Below are positions 54,060 to 63,161 of a stretch of DNA of 64,000 nt, piece after piece. Under the pieces are notes generated by a model. It did not search any database, was not told the DNA's origin, and was given only the letters and a program-made list of their open reading frames with translations. This stretch comes from Finegoldia magna ATCC 53516 (lineage in GTDB: Bacteria; Bacillota; Clostridia; Tissierellales; Peptoniphilaceae), in assembly GCF_000159695.1 (NCBI RefSeq), contig NZ_CM000955.1, positions 389,001 to 453,000 of the forward strand, read 5' to 3'. The position numbers and the translations under genes are program-made. Position 1 is the first letter of the stretch. Each line of letters opens with the position of its first letter.

Positions 54060-55820
54060 TTATTTTGTGTATAAGCATTTGATGTAATATGTCATTTTTT
54101 GTCCATTATCATAAATGCATTCCGCTCTTTCAAGTATCGTCTTGTATTTACGATTGTTAATTACACCTTCATCTTTTATTAAATTGTCAGGATCTTCTGT
54201 GTTAATATCAGGACCTTGTAGATTCCACAATTCTTCTAATCTGTTATTAAATATTTCTATGTTGAATTTGCCAATTGTTTCATTTTTGTATTTTATAACA
54301 ACAATATTTGATTTTTTGGAAAACGTAACGTTTTGATTTCCTAAATTTTCGATATTTTGTGTGTTGGAATCGTATTGAAATTGAATATTTTCCAATAAAC
54401 GGTCGTAGTTTGTCGTATTAATTTCTAACCTATCATTGACAAAGGATCTGATTTGTCCGTATAGTGACTCAAATTCGTTTCCTCTGAATCCAAATACACG
54501 ATTCATATCCTCTTGTGAAGTTGTAAATTTATCACCCAAATAAGGAAGTTCTTTTGCGCTATGTTTGACTACAAAATAGTCAAGTTTGTCTTTTATTTCC
54601 TTTATTTTAGCTGGATTTACATTGCTTTGAGGTTTTATTTTGCCATCTACAAGCAGATTTTCTTCAACTAGCATTTTTTCTAATTTGGCTTTTTGGTCTA
54701 TTCTACTGATATTATATGCAGAAAGAGGTCCCACCGAAGAAATCAATGCCAATATCAAAAACGTCGTCGGTATCGTGATGTATGTCTTCTTGTTGAAGAA
54801 TAAATAGTAAATCATTGATATAACAATGAATATTCCGCCAACTACCACAAGATATCTTTCTTCCGTAACTCCATAATATGATATTCTGATTCCTATTGAG
54901 TAAAACATCATAACAGAAAGTATCAATAATATTATAGGTTGAATTTTATTGTAAACATTTATGAATTTGTCTTCTACAGTTTTTAATATGAACAAGACCA
55001 CTACTGAAAGCAATCCATACCACAAAATAAGATTTGTGATGATATTGTTAGGTATCGTCTTTAAAACTACTACCTTTATTATATATAGAAGTAAAATAAA
55101 ACCGTATATCAAAAATATCGGAGCAATAATTCTCGTAAATAAAAACTTAAAAGGCAAAAGCCATTTGATTTTTAGATTTTCGTCACTATATTTCAACGGG
55201 AATTTTGATAAAATTATAGATGCATTTAGCAATAGAAAAATTACCGCTGCACATGATACTATGACATTGCTAAGATTAAATTGTAGTTTGAACAGTTCCT
55301 TTGTCGTGAACAAAATGGCAACAATTCCTATAAAAATCGTCACGCAATAAATCAACGATTCTATTATTGATAAAACTATTTTAACTGCGTAATCAGCATA
55401 GTCAACTCTCACATTAAAGTGTCCTGCTACAAACATTCCAACAAAAAGCGTAACAAATAATCCAATCTGAGTGATTTGATTTCTAAGTACGAAGGACTTA
55501 TCTACCTTTATTATTAGGAAATAGCACACTAATCCCATAATCACTGAAACAATTGTATATACCAAAGCTTTTTTGCCCTTGGTGATTTCTATGTTTTTGT
55601 CAGTGATTATCAGCTTTACAATCATGTAGCTCATCGCAAAATAAAGCAAAGAAATAAGTAAATCCGCTGTTAAAGTGCTATTTAATGCACCGATTTCGAT
55701 ATACCATATCCCCATAATTGCAAATATCGTAGCAATAAATATGGCAAGTAATACCATTGGATATAGCTTTATTGTTTTCTTTAAGTTTTTAAGTTTCGAT
55801 TTAAAAATATCTAACCTCAT
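54060..55820 (-). CDS. DUF4153-type multispanning membrane protein
   Basis: A 586-residue protein. About 12 membrane helices fill residues ~20-375; a soluble, presumably extracytoplasmic or cytosolic, part of ~200 residues follows. The SIGIRISYYGVTEERYLVVV segment near residue 315 is characteristic of DUF4153. Function of the family is unknown. A GGAGG site precedes the ATG; monocistronic, with no visible hairpin after it. Confidence 0.75.
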   Translation of the reverse strand: MRLDIFKSKLKNLKKTIKLYPMVLLAIFIATIFAIMGIWYIEIGALNSTLTADLLISLLYFAMSYMIVKLIITDKNIEITKGKKALVYTIVSVIMGLVCYFLIIKVDKSFVLRNQITQIGLFVTLFVGMFVAGHFNVRVDYADYAVKIVLSIIESLIYCVTIFIGIVAILFTTKELFKLQFNLSNVIVSCAAVIFLLLNASIILSKFPLKYSDENLKIKWLLPFKFLFTRIIAPIFLIYGFILLLYIIKVVVLKTIPNNIITNLILWYGLLSVVVLFILKTVEDKFINVYNKIQPIILLILSVMMFYSIGIRISYYGVTEERYLVVVGGIFIVISMIYYLFFNKKTYITIPTTFLILALISSVGPLSAYNISRIDQKAKLEKMLVEENLLVDGKIKPQSNVNPAKIKEIKDKLDYFVVKHSAKELPYLGDKFTTSQEDMNRVFGFRGNEFESLYGQIRSFVNDRLEINTTNYDRLLENIQFQYDSNTQNIENLGNQNVTFSKKSNIVVIKYKNETIGKFNIEIFNNRLEELWNLQGPDINTEDPDNLIKDEGVINNRKYKTILERAECIYDNGQKMTYYIKCLYTK

Positions 55821-55906
55821 AATTTCCTCCTGCTTTTCTTAATTATATCACGACAAATATCTTAAAAATCGCTTAAAAACATTTGTTGCAATTTCGTAAA
55901 CATTGC

Positions 55907-56382
55907 TCAAATATTTACAAAAGGTTTGTTATTTTGTTCCAAATCTAATAAATACTTTTTCTTTTCTATTCCAAATTTATATCCAGTAAGAGCATTGTTT
56001 TTCCAATCACTCTGTGGCAAGGTACTAAAATCATCAAATCGTTTGAGCCAACAGCTCTTCCAACTGCTCTTGCTGATGTTTTAGTGCTGTAGATTTCTTC
56101 GTATTTTTCTTTGATGTCGGTATATGTTGCAATCATTCCATACGGAATTTCACACACTAACTTCAATATCTTAGTTGTGTAATCTGATTTATCGATTAAT
56201 ATATCGTCAAATTGCCCTGTAATTTTACCCGAAAAATAATCGTCTAAATAATTCTTACATTTTTCAATTATTTCATCATTCCCCTGTTCTACAAAAAAAT
56301 CTGTAAATTCACATTTTGTTATATTTTTTCCGTCACTTTCGATAAGAATATTTCCTAATTTTGATTTGTAAATATCTCTCAT
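55907..56382 (-). pseudogene. ogt: O6-alkylguanine-DNA alkyltransferase (Ogt/MGMT), frameshifted near the C-terminus
   Basis: The open frame (55966-56382) gives 138 residues with the active-site Cys122 in ILVPCHRVIG, then an odd ending KTMLLLDINLE. Adding one base to the run of five A (plus-strand T at 55998-56002) restores the family ending GKNNALTGYKFGIEKKKYLL and moves the stop to 55907, giving about 158 residues. A one-base deletion in a homopolymer is the simplest reading. The alkyl-acceptor site remains, but the lost tail belongs to the DNA-binding fold, so the product is probably inactive. The start codon is 3 bases from a terminator and lacks a clear ribosome site. Confidence 0.8.
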
Positions 56383-56384
56383 AT

Positions 56385-56408
56385 AAAAAGCTCGGATAAA
56401 TCCGAGCC
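56385..56408 (-). terminator. Terminator after the membrane/pseudo-ABC genes
   Basis: GCTCGGA / TCCGAGC stem with TTTTT on the minus strand, placed between the membrane protein and ogt. Confidence 0.8.
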
Positions 56409-56415
56409 ATCTCCT

Positions 56416-57114
56416 TTATTTTACATTTAAGCTTTTGATGAAGTTAGTAAATAATACAGACAATATAAGTGCTATTACTCCAACTCCCAAATAGATATAC
56501 ATGTTAAGTCCACTAAATAATTTGAATGCTGATATCAAATATTTTGAGAAAAATACATTTACAGCGACTACAATAGCTGTAAATAAAATAAATATTTTCA
56601 CAGCTCCAAATTTGTAAGCTAAAAATATTAAGGACGTGAATGCTAAGCTACACAATGATGAAATCACAAAAACTATAGGCATATATGATAATAAAGATCC
56701 TTTTGTGTAGATTCCAATCTTGTCGTAATATGTTTCTATCTGTCTAGCATGCAATAATCCCGACATTATCCTTGTCAAATAAATTATTCCAATTATCACA
56801 CCAAAAACTAATGCCACATTGAAAATTCTTTCAAATATTGTAGCTTTTTTGATTTGTTTTCTGTGGTATGATGATTCGATATTTATTCCAAAATCTTGAA
56901 AATAATCCTTACTTGCTATTAATAAAAAGTAGAAGGTGTTTAACAAAAACATTGGCACAACGTAAGTGAACAATGGTAATTTGCTAAAATCGAATTTCCA
57001 AATTTTAAAATAAGAAAGTCCTCCTATTATAGCCAATATTACAACAGACACGAGAAGAGTGTAAAATAAATAAGATATACTAGCCGATAGCTTCTGTCTT
57101 AACAGTCTTTTCAT
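56416..57114 (-). CDS. Six-helix membrane protein, partner of the pseudo-ABC protein
   Basis: A 232-residue membrane protein with about six hydrophobic segments (15-40, 50-72, 105-130, 148-172, 178-198 and 208-228). The start is MKRLLRQK with GAGGAGGG just before it. The layout is like small ABC-2 type permeases, but no sequence signature confirms this. It overlaps the end of the upstream ABC-like gene by 35 bases, so the two are translationally coupled and probably form a complex. Substrate and function unknown. Confidence 0.7.
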   Translation of the reverse strand: MKRLLRQKLSASISYLFYTLLVSVVILAIIGGLSYFKIWKFDFSKLPLFTYVVPMFLLNTFYFLLIASKDYFQDFGINIESSYHRKQIKKATIFERIFNVALVFGVIIGIIYLTRIMSGLLHARQIETYYDKIGIYTKGSLLSYMPIVFVISSLCSLAFTSLIFLAYKFGAVKIFILFTAIVVAVNVFFSKYLISAFKLFSGLNMYIYLGVGVIALILSVLFTNFIKSLNVK

Positions 57115-57967
57115 AATTTCCCTCCTCAATCATTGTAATTAGTTCGTCTAACGGTAATTGTTTTACTACACATCCGTTATTTTCAAGTAAAAGGCGTTCA
57201 TCTTCGTTGATGCTATCAAACATTTTTATTTCATCTTCGAGTCCATCAGAAGTTCTAGTCAATATTCTCTTGTAATTCATCGCCGATATGATTTCTTTTG
57301 GTCCACGAATCACCTTAGCATTTGTCAGTATATTGTGCTTGGAGTCTTTGAATTTAATTCTACCATCTTGCATTAAAATCAAATAATCGAAGAACACTTC
57401 CTCTACTATTGGCGATGAAATCAAAACCGTATTTCTGATTAATTCTTGTCGTTTTTTCATAATGTCAATAAATTCCAATGAAAGCTTCCTATCGGCTATT
57501 TCAAAGTTTTTAAGAATTACTATCTTTTTGTTTGTAGCCAAAGCAGCCGTCATCAACACAATATTGCAGTAATCTTCCTTCAAATCTTCTAACCTTGCAA
57601 ACTCGTCAATTGCAAAACCTTTGAGTACAGAATCTACAAATTGTTCATCGAAATAAGGATTCAACTTCTTTTTTAATTTAAGATACTTTTTCACTTTCAT
57701 TGATGAGTTGTAATCTTGTAAAAATGTTGAAAATTCTACTTCATTTGTTAGTTTTGGAGTCTTAAGTACATTTTCTTTGTCTTCGAAACCATACAAAAAC
57801 TCCCCATTGTATTTAGTTGTAAAAGATCCTAAAATATCAAACAATTCATCAATATTTTTGTCGTGACCTGTAAACAAATATATGTAACCTTCTTCTATTT
57901 CAAGGCTACAATCCAAGTCAATTTTTTTGAATCTTCTTTTTTTGTTTATGTTATCTATCGTATACAT
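57080..57967 (-). CDS. Pseudo-ABC ATPase: ABC-like fold without nucleotide-site residues
   Basis: A 295-residue soluble protein whose layout follows an ABC ATPase: an EEGYIYLFTG strand before the P-loop position, an LKEDYCNIVLMTAALATNKKIVIL signature-to-Walker-B region, a VLISSPIVEEVFFDYLILMQDGRI switch region, and ~75 extra C-terminal residues. But the P-loop is GHDKNIDE (34-41) without GK(S/T), Walker B reads IVILKNFEIAD without DE, and the H-loop His is Pro (SSP, 184-186). It should not hydrolyse ATP. It is coupled to the permease-like gene downstream and sits 8 bases after pgpA. No intact ATPase is adjacent. Confidence 0.65.
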   Translation of the reverse strand: MYTIDNINKKRRFKKIDLDCSLEIEEGYIYLFTGHDKNIDELFDILGSFTTKYNGEFLYGFEDKENVLKTPKLTNEVEFSTFLQDYNSSMKVKKYLKLKKKLNPYFDEQFVDSVLKGFAIDEFARLEDLKEDYCNIVLMTAALATNKKIVILKNFEIADRKLSLEFIDIMKKRQELIRNTVLISSPIVEEVFFDYLILMQDGRIKFKDSKHNILTNAKVIRGPKEIISAMNYKRILTRTSDGLEDEIKMFDSINEDERLLLENNGCVVKQLPLDELITMIEEGNYEKTVKTEAIG

Positions 57968-57975
57968 AAAATCTC

Positions 57976-58488
57976 CTATTTAAATCTCGAATGAGATAGT
58001 CTACTTGCCGCAGCCGCTGCAATCGCAGCCACTATATCATCCAAAAATGTGTTAACACAATCAGTTTTCTCCACATCTAACTCTTTGATAATTCCGATTT
58101 TTTCCTTATCCAAATACCCAAAATTAGTGAAACCTATTGACCCATAAACGTTTATAATCGACAAAGCCAACACTTCGTCAATTCCATAAAGGCTCTCATC
58201 AGATTCAATAATTTTTTGAATTGGATCATCAAACAGTTTCTTATCACAAGCTTTATCAATTGCAATTCCAGTTAAAACGCATTGTAGCACTTCTCTTTTT
58301 TCCAAAACTTTCTCCACATTTTCAATGCATAACTCCATTGTCAAATTAGGATAGTATTTTTCTTGTAAAGTGAACACTATTTTTGCAATTTCTTCTATCT
58401 CAACGCCTCTTTCTTGTAATTGGCGAATCGTAATCTCTTTCAATTCTTGAATAGTATAAGGATATTCAGAAACTTTTTTTCTACCCAT
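57976..58488 (-). CDS. pgpA: Phosphatidylglycerophosphatase A-family protein (YutG-like)
   Basis: A 170-residue protein of the PgpA/YutG type. TNFGYLDKEKIGIIKELD and the FLDDIVAAIAAAAASRLSH C-terminus are family features; an ~85-residue N-terminal helical extension is usual for the Firmicute form. It would dephosphorylate phosphatidylglycerol phosphate at the membrane. The pseudo-ABC gene follows after 8 bases. Confidence 0.85.
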   Translation of the reverse strand: MGRKKVSEYPYTIQELKEITIRQLQERGVEIEEIAKIVFTLQEKYYPNLTMELCIENVEKVLEKREVLQCVLTGIAIDKACDKKLFDDPIQKIIESDESLYGIDEVLALSIINVYGSIGFTNFGYLDKEKIGIIKELDVEKTDCVNTFLDDIVAAIAAAAASRLSHSRFK

Positions 58489-58545
58489 GTTGCCTCCTTT
58501 ATTTTTCCCTATACTATATTTTACCCAAATTTCAAGCGTTTTACT

Positions 58546-59478
58546 CTAATTTGTCGGTAATTTTCTTTTAGAATATATAACTTTTACTTTATCTCCAATT
58601 TCATTTTTAAAATCATTGTTGAGCATATAAGAATCGATAGTTTTGTCATCTAATTGTATCTCAACTTTTACGCTTGAGCCTTGGAACACAATATCCTTGA
58701 TAATACCATCTTCTCCTTGGTCTGAAATTTTTACATCTTCTGGTCTAACGTAATATCCTTCAAAAATATTTTTATCACCGATAAAATTCAACACGAAATT
58801 ATTTTTCGGATTTCTGTAGATATCCAAAGGATAGGAATGTTGTTCAATTTTACCTTTATTCATCAAAATAATATCGTCAGCCAATTCAAAAGCTTCATTT
58901 TGATCATGAGTTACAAAAATCATCGAAGTTCCCAAATTTTTTTGGATATTTTTTATAAGAAGTCTCATGCTAACTCTCAATTTTTGGTCCAAGTTACTCA
59001 AAGGCTCGTCCAATAATAAAAGTTTCGGACTCAAAACCAATGACCTCGCAAGGGCAACTCTTTGTCTTTGACCGCCAGATAATTCATCAATCATTTTTTT
59101 CTCATGACCTTTTAGGCCTACCAAATCTATCATTTCGTTGACCTTTTTCTCAATACTAGATTTGTCCATGTTTTTGAATTTCAAACCATAAGCGACATTT
59201 TTGAACACATTCATGTGGTAAAAAAGCCCATAAGATTGAAATACAGTTGTTATATCTCTTTTTTCTGCTGTCAAACGAGTGATATCTTCTCCATCCAAAA
59301 TAATTTGTCCGGAATTTGGCTTCACAAAGCCACCTATCATGTTTAGTATCGTGCTTTTGCCACAACCTGAAGGCCCCAAAATACACAACATTTTCCCTTT
59401 TTCCAAATCAAATTCCACATTATCGACTACTGTTTTATCTTCGTAAATTTTAGTAAGGTTTTTAACACTCAAAATCAT
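58546..59478 (-). CDS. ABC importer ATPase with TOBE domain (FbpC/PotA-like)
   Basis: A 310-residue ATPase. Walker A LGPSGCGKST (34-43), LSGGQRQRVALARSL, Walker B LLLLDEPLSNLD and the switch His in VTHDQNEAFEL are intact. The C-terminal ~80 residues are a TOBE domain. Family members energise import of ferric iron, polyamines, sulfate or 2-aminoethylphosphonate. Its start overlaps the permease stop (ATGA). Confidence 0.92.
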   Translation of the reverse strand: MILSVKNLTKIYEDKTVVDNVEFDLEKGKMLCILGPSGCGKSTILNMIGGFVKPNSGQIILDGEDITRLTAEKRDITTVFQSYGLFYHMNVFKNVAYGLKFKNMDKSSIEKKVNEMIDLVGLKGHEKKMIDELSGGQRQRVALARSLVLSPKLLLLDEPLSNLDQKLRVSMRLLIKNIQKNLGTSMIFVTHDQNEAFELADDIILMNKGKIEQHSYPLDIYRNPKNNFVLNFIGDKNIFEGYYVRPEDVKISDQGEDGIIKDIVFQGSSVKVEIQLDDKTIDSYMLNNDFKNEIGDKVKVIYSKRKLPTN

Positions 59479-61070
59479 TTTTTATCTCCTATTTTTGTTA
59501 ACAAATAATATCCACCGTTTACAACAAGACATATCAAAATTATTATTAACGCAATCACTGAACCTATATTGTAATTGCCACTGTTTATAACATCAAACAT
59601 CACAAGCGTTAAAACTTTTTGACCTGGATAAACCAAGAAAATAATAGAACCTATTGTAGTCATAGTAGCTGTGAATGCGTTGATAAATGTCACTGTAAAT
59701 CCTTTTTTGGTAAGAGGAAGCACAATATCTTTAAAAACATAAATAAAATTTGCACCCAAATCCTGTGCAGAATTAATTTCATCTTCACTGATTGATAATA
59801 CGTGACTGTTCATAACTTTTGTTGAAAACGGCATTTGTTTGAATAAAACATTCAAAACCACAATTGCACTCGTTCCTACTAAAAGCAATGGTTTGTGATT
59901 GAATGCCAATAAATATCCCAACCCAAAGAAAGTTCCTGGCAAAATATATGGCAAATTTGAAATATAATCTGCAACTTTAATCACCTTACTCTTCTTAATT
60001 ATAGAATAGTATGCCATCAAAAGCCCTATCATACTTCCAAAGAACGCACTAATCAAAGAGTACACAATACTTCTTGTAATTGTGTTTGTAATGTAAGATT
60101 TGGAATTTCTGAAGTTTTCCAAAGTAAATATAAGTTCGTTGTTTTTCATTTTCGTAAATGCTGACAAAATAATTGACGCATATTGAATCACAAGCCAACT
60201 CAACAAAAACACACTAATAACACACAAGAAATAAAATACAGCAGATTTTTTGTCAATAATTGCACTTTGTGAAGAATTAGAATTGATATTGCTTTTTCTC
60301 ATAGACTTCGAATAAATGATAAACATAATAACAGAAGGAATCAAAATCATTATATTGATAACTGCCGCAGTTTTAATATCTCCTTTGCTAATGACCGACA
60401 TGTATCCTTCACTTGCCAGAACGTTAAACTTACCACCTATAATTGCAGGAGTTCCAAAATCCGCAATCGAACGAATAAATGTGAGAAAAAACACAGAAAT
60501 CAATGTATTTTTTAATTGTGGAATTAAAATATCGATTACTACATGGTTCGTATTCGCCCCCAAATCAATTGCTGAATTGATAGAAGCTGTATCCAAATTA
60601 TTAAGATAAGATATAACCATTAAACAACTCAACGACAAAAATCCCAAAGTTTCCATTAATATAATTCCCGTCATTCCATAAGGATTGGTGTTTAATTTCA
60701 ACAAATTGTACGTGATGAACCCTCTTCTACCGAATAAATTTATGTAAGACAAACTTGTTACAAAAGGAGGCGTAATCATCGTCACCAATAAAATTGCACT
60801 GATGATTTTTTGATGGATTTTACCACTCAAAAAGCAATACAATCCAATTATTGCAGAAAAAACAGTCGTTAAAACCGATACAATAAAACCAACAGTAATT
60901 GAATTCACAAACAGATTTTTGTTCTCTTTAAATACATTTAATATAAAATCTATTGAATTGCCTCCATCTGCAGTGAATGCTTCTTTAAATACATACAAAA
61001 ATGGAAGTCCAATAAAAACGAATATGAGTAGGAAAATTATGTATTTAATAAATTTATCTAATATTTTCAT
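59475..61070 (-). CDS. ABC importer permease with two fused BPD domains (FbpB-like)
   Basis: A 531-residue permease with about 12 helices in two homologous halves. Both EAA loops are visible: SAIDLGANTNHVVIDILIPQL near 165-185 and SAQDLGANFIYVFKDIVLPL near 435-455. One-chain permeases of this layout serve ferric iron, thiamine or phosphonate importers. Lies between the substrate-binding protein and the ATPase. Confidence 0.92.
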   Translation of the reverse strand: MKILDKFIKYIIFLLIFVFIGLPFLYVFKEAFTADGGNSIDFILNVFKENKNLFVNSITVGFIVSVLTTVFSAIIGLYCFLSGKIHQKIISAILLVTMITPPFVTSLSYINLFGRRGFITYNLLKLNTNPYGMTGIILMETLGFLSLSCLMVISYLNNLDTASINSAIDLGANTNHVVIDILIPQLKNTLISVFFLTFIRSIADFGTPAIIGGKFNVLASEGYMSVISKGDIKTAAVINIMILIPSVIMFIIYSKSMRKSNINSNSSQSAIIDKKSAVFYFLCVISVFLLSWLVIQYASIILSAFTKMKNNELIFTLENFRNSKSYITNTITRSIVYSLISAFFGSMIGLLMAYYSIIKKSKVIKVADYISNLPYILPGTFFGLGYLLAFNHKPLLLVGTSAIVVLNVLFKQMPFSTKVMNSHVLSISEDEINSAQDLGANFIYVFKDIVLPLTKKGFTVTFINAFTATMTTIGSIIFLVYPGQKVLTLVMFDVINSGNYNIGSVIALIIILICLVVNGGYYLLTKIGDKK

Positions 61071-61090
61071 AATTTACTCCATTTAAAACA

Positions 61091-61108
61091 AGCACCCGTT
61101 AAGGTGCT
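61091..61108 (-). repeat. Second intercistronic hairpin
   Basis: AGCACC / GGTGCT stem between the binding-protein and permease genes, near the permease start. It may act with the larger hairpin upstream to limit permease expression. Confidence 0.6.
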
Positions 61109-61116
61109 AGTAAAAT

Positions 61117-61141
61117 GGGAGAAACCTGATAGATTTCTCCC
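61117..61141 (-). terminator. Partial terminator after the binding-protein gene
   Basis: GGGAGAAA / TTTCTCCC stem with a short ATTTTA tail on the minus strand, just after the stop codon. Confidence 0.6.
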
Positions 61142-61148
61142 TATTAAA

Positions 61149-62222
61149 TTACTTATTTTTTACAAATTCTGAGAATTTATTTAAAATAGCTTCTCTCTTT
61201 TCACCAAAAGTAGACAAATCTTGTTTGATTAAGTTTTCTTTTTTCAACCCTAAATCAAGACCTTTGATTCCATCTTTAACCATTTGGTTAGAATCTTTTC
61301 CGTCTATTTCTGCTAACATTTGTAAAGATTCATCTTCTAACATGAAATCGATGAATGCTTTTGCAACTTCAGTGTTAGGTGAATTTTTGAAAATAGCTAC
61401 TCCTTCTGGAACCCATGGAATACCATCTTCAGGATAAACAACAGTTAAGTTGTTATCTTTTGCTGTATCAAACGCTGATTTGTCAACTGGAATAATACCA
61501 ATTCCAAATTCTCCAGCTGCTGTTTTTTCTTGAGGATCTTTTCCTCTTTTGCCGTAGAAGCTAATATTATCATTTAATTTAGATAAATAATCCCAACCTT
61601 TTTCTTCGCCGTATTTGTCCAATAATCCTTTAACTGCTGCGTAGTTTGTACCAGAGATTGAAGGATCGCTCATGATTACTTCGCCTTTGTATTTTGGATC
61701 TGCTAATTCATCCCAAGTTTTTGGAACTTCTAAGTTTTTAGATTTTAATACTTCGTTGTTTGCTAAGAAACCAACAACTGTGATTCCTTTTGATAACCAA
61801 TAACCATCTTTGTCTTTGTAATCGTCTGGAATTTGTTTCAAAGCTTCAGATTCATATTTTTCTAACATATCGTCTGATTTAGCTTTCATGAAAGCGTCGA
61901 TTCCGCCTCCAAACCATACATCAGCCATTGCTTTACCTTCAGCCTTAGCTCTCGATAAAACTTCACCACTTGACATAGATAAGAATTCAACCTTAGCTCC
62001 TGTTTTTTCAGTGAACTTGTCAAATAATTTTACGTATTTGTCGCTTGTAGCAACAACGTTCAAAGTTTTACCTTCAAACTTTTTAGCGTCGTCTACTTTT
62101 TCTTCAGTTTTTGTAGATTCTTTTGATGTTGTTTCTTTTGAATTATCTTTTGATTGACAAGCAGTCAACGCAAAAATTAACATTAAAGAAAGACTTAACA
62201 TCTTTAAAAATTTGTTTTTCAT
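61149..62222 (-). CDS. ABC importer substrate-binding lipoprotein (ferric iron or phosphonate type)
   Basis: A 357-residue lipoprotein. The signal peptide ends in FALTAC (lipidated Cys22), followed by a Ser/Thr/Lys/Glu linker. The mature part has the SBP_bac_6/FbpA-like layout: TLNVVATSDKYVKLFDKF, ADVWFGGGIDAFMKAK, SGTNYAAVKGLLDKYG and WVPEGVAIFKNSPN. GGAGGG precedes the ATG. The ligand, Fe(III) or phosphonate/polyamine, cannot be set: a clear Tyr-Tyr iron motif was not found. First gene of the importer operon. Confidence 0.88.
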   Translation of the reverse strand: MKNKFLKMLSLSLMLIFALTACQSKDNSKETTSKESTKTEEKVDDAKKFEGKTLNVVATSDKYVKLFDKFTEKTGAKVEFLSMSSGEVLSRAKAEGKAMADVWFGGGIDAFMKAKSDDMLEKYESEALKQIPDDYKDKDGYWLSKGITVVGFLANNEVLKSKNLEVPKTWDELADPKYKGEVIMSDPSISGTNYAAVKGLLDKYGEEKGWDYLSKLNDNISFYGKRGKDPQEKTAAGEFGIGIIPVDKSAFDTAKDNNLTVVYPEDGIPWVPEGVAIFKNSPNTEVAKAFIDFMLEDESLQMLAEIDGKDSNQMVKDGIKGLDLGLKKENLIKQDLSTFGEKREAILNKFSEFVKNK

Positions 62223-62292
62223 AATCCCTCCATATTTTTTAATTATATCATTAGATAGTATATATTATTTTGAAATATTTTACAAATACACA

Positions 62293-62318
62293 AAATGACT
62301 CCAATTTTTGGAGTCATT
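62293..62318 (-). terminator. Terminator after the orphan lipoprotein
   Basis: AAATGACTCC / GGAGTCATTT stem with a TTTTGTG tail on the minus strand. Confidence 0.85.
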
Positions 62319-62327
62319 TCGTGTAAA

Positions 62328-63050
62328 TTATTTCTCAATATATGATTTTATAAAGTAATTTCCGTCCTTATTTTCAAGTGTAAGAGTCGCATAGTTGTTT
62401 TTTAATACCAAATCATTTCCCTTAATTTCTCCTTCATTTGGATAAAAAGTGCCTATCGCAACATCGCTTACAAATGTATAATAAGCGTTGTTTTCTTTCA
62501 AATACAAGCATTTTTCTTTGTTTTTAACATCGTCTGAAACAATTCCTGCGTATTTTTCCAACGTAGCATCTACAAGATTCTTGTCGATTTCTACAAGTGG
62601 CATATTTTTGCTTGAAAATTCAAATTCTGAAAAACTATCTAGTTTTTTCAATTTTTCTATTATAGCTTTATGCTCATCTGAATTTTCTTCATAATTTTTC
62701 GATGGAAAATATTTGATAAAACCATCCAAATCTATTTCTTTTGGATCGTTGTAACTTCCTGCCTTGAAGAAATTCGAAGTTATGTTTTTAATTTCATCAA
62801 ATTCTGATCCAGGCCTTTTCTCCACAAAAACTTTTTTAATTTGATTTACCTCGTCATCTGTAAGCTTTCTATCTTTTCCTGATTTTATTCCTTTAAAAGC
62901 TTCTTCAAAGTAATTTCCAACCCATTTTTGTTGTTCTTCAGTTAGTTTTATTTCTTCTTTTTCAGCATTATTTTTACTACAAGATGCTAGAAAAATTATC
63001 GCAAATAATAAAACAACCGAAAATTTTAAAAATTTATGTAATCTTTTCAT
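62328..63050 (-). CDS. Lipoprotein of unknown function
   Basis: A 240-residue lipoprotein; the start is MKRLHKFLK with GGGGGAG just upstream. The signal peptide ends in FLASC (lipidated Cys24). The mature part is Lys/Glu/Asp-rich, with mixed helices then strands (NAYYTFVSDVAIGTFYP, LVLKNNYATLTLENKDGNYFIKSY). No family is recognised. Monocistronic with a terminator on each side. It lies between a wall protein and an importer but shares no transcript with either. Confidence 0.7.
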   Translation of the reverse strand: MKRLHKFLKFSVVLLFAIIFLASCSKNNAEKEEIKLTEEQQKWVGNYFEEAFKGIKSGKDRKLTDDEVNQIKKVFVEKRPGSEFDEIKNITSNFFKAGSYNDPKEIDLDGFIKYFPSKNYEENSDEHKAIIEKLKKLDSFSEFEFSSKNMPLVEIDKNLVDATLEKYAGIVSDDVKNKEKCLYLKENNAYYTFVSDVAIGTFYPNEGEIKGNDLVLKNNYATLTLENKDGNYFIKSYIEK

Positions 63051-63110
63051 ACATACTCCCCCTTTATTTGGTTTATTTATACCCTGATTTTTAAAATTCA
63101 TAACAAAAAT

Positions 63111-63136
63111 ATCCCCTCAATATAAATTGAGAGGAT
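63111..63136 (-). terminator. Terminator after the CWB2 gene
   Basis: ATCCTCTCAAT / ATTGAGGGGAT stem (one wobble) with ATTTTTG on the minus strand. Confidence 0.85.
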
Positions 63137-63161
63137 ACCTAAAATTTAGAAGTTTATGGGA

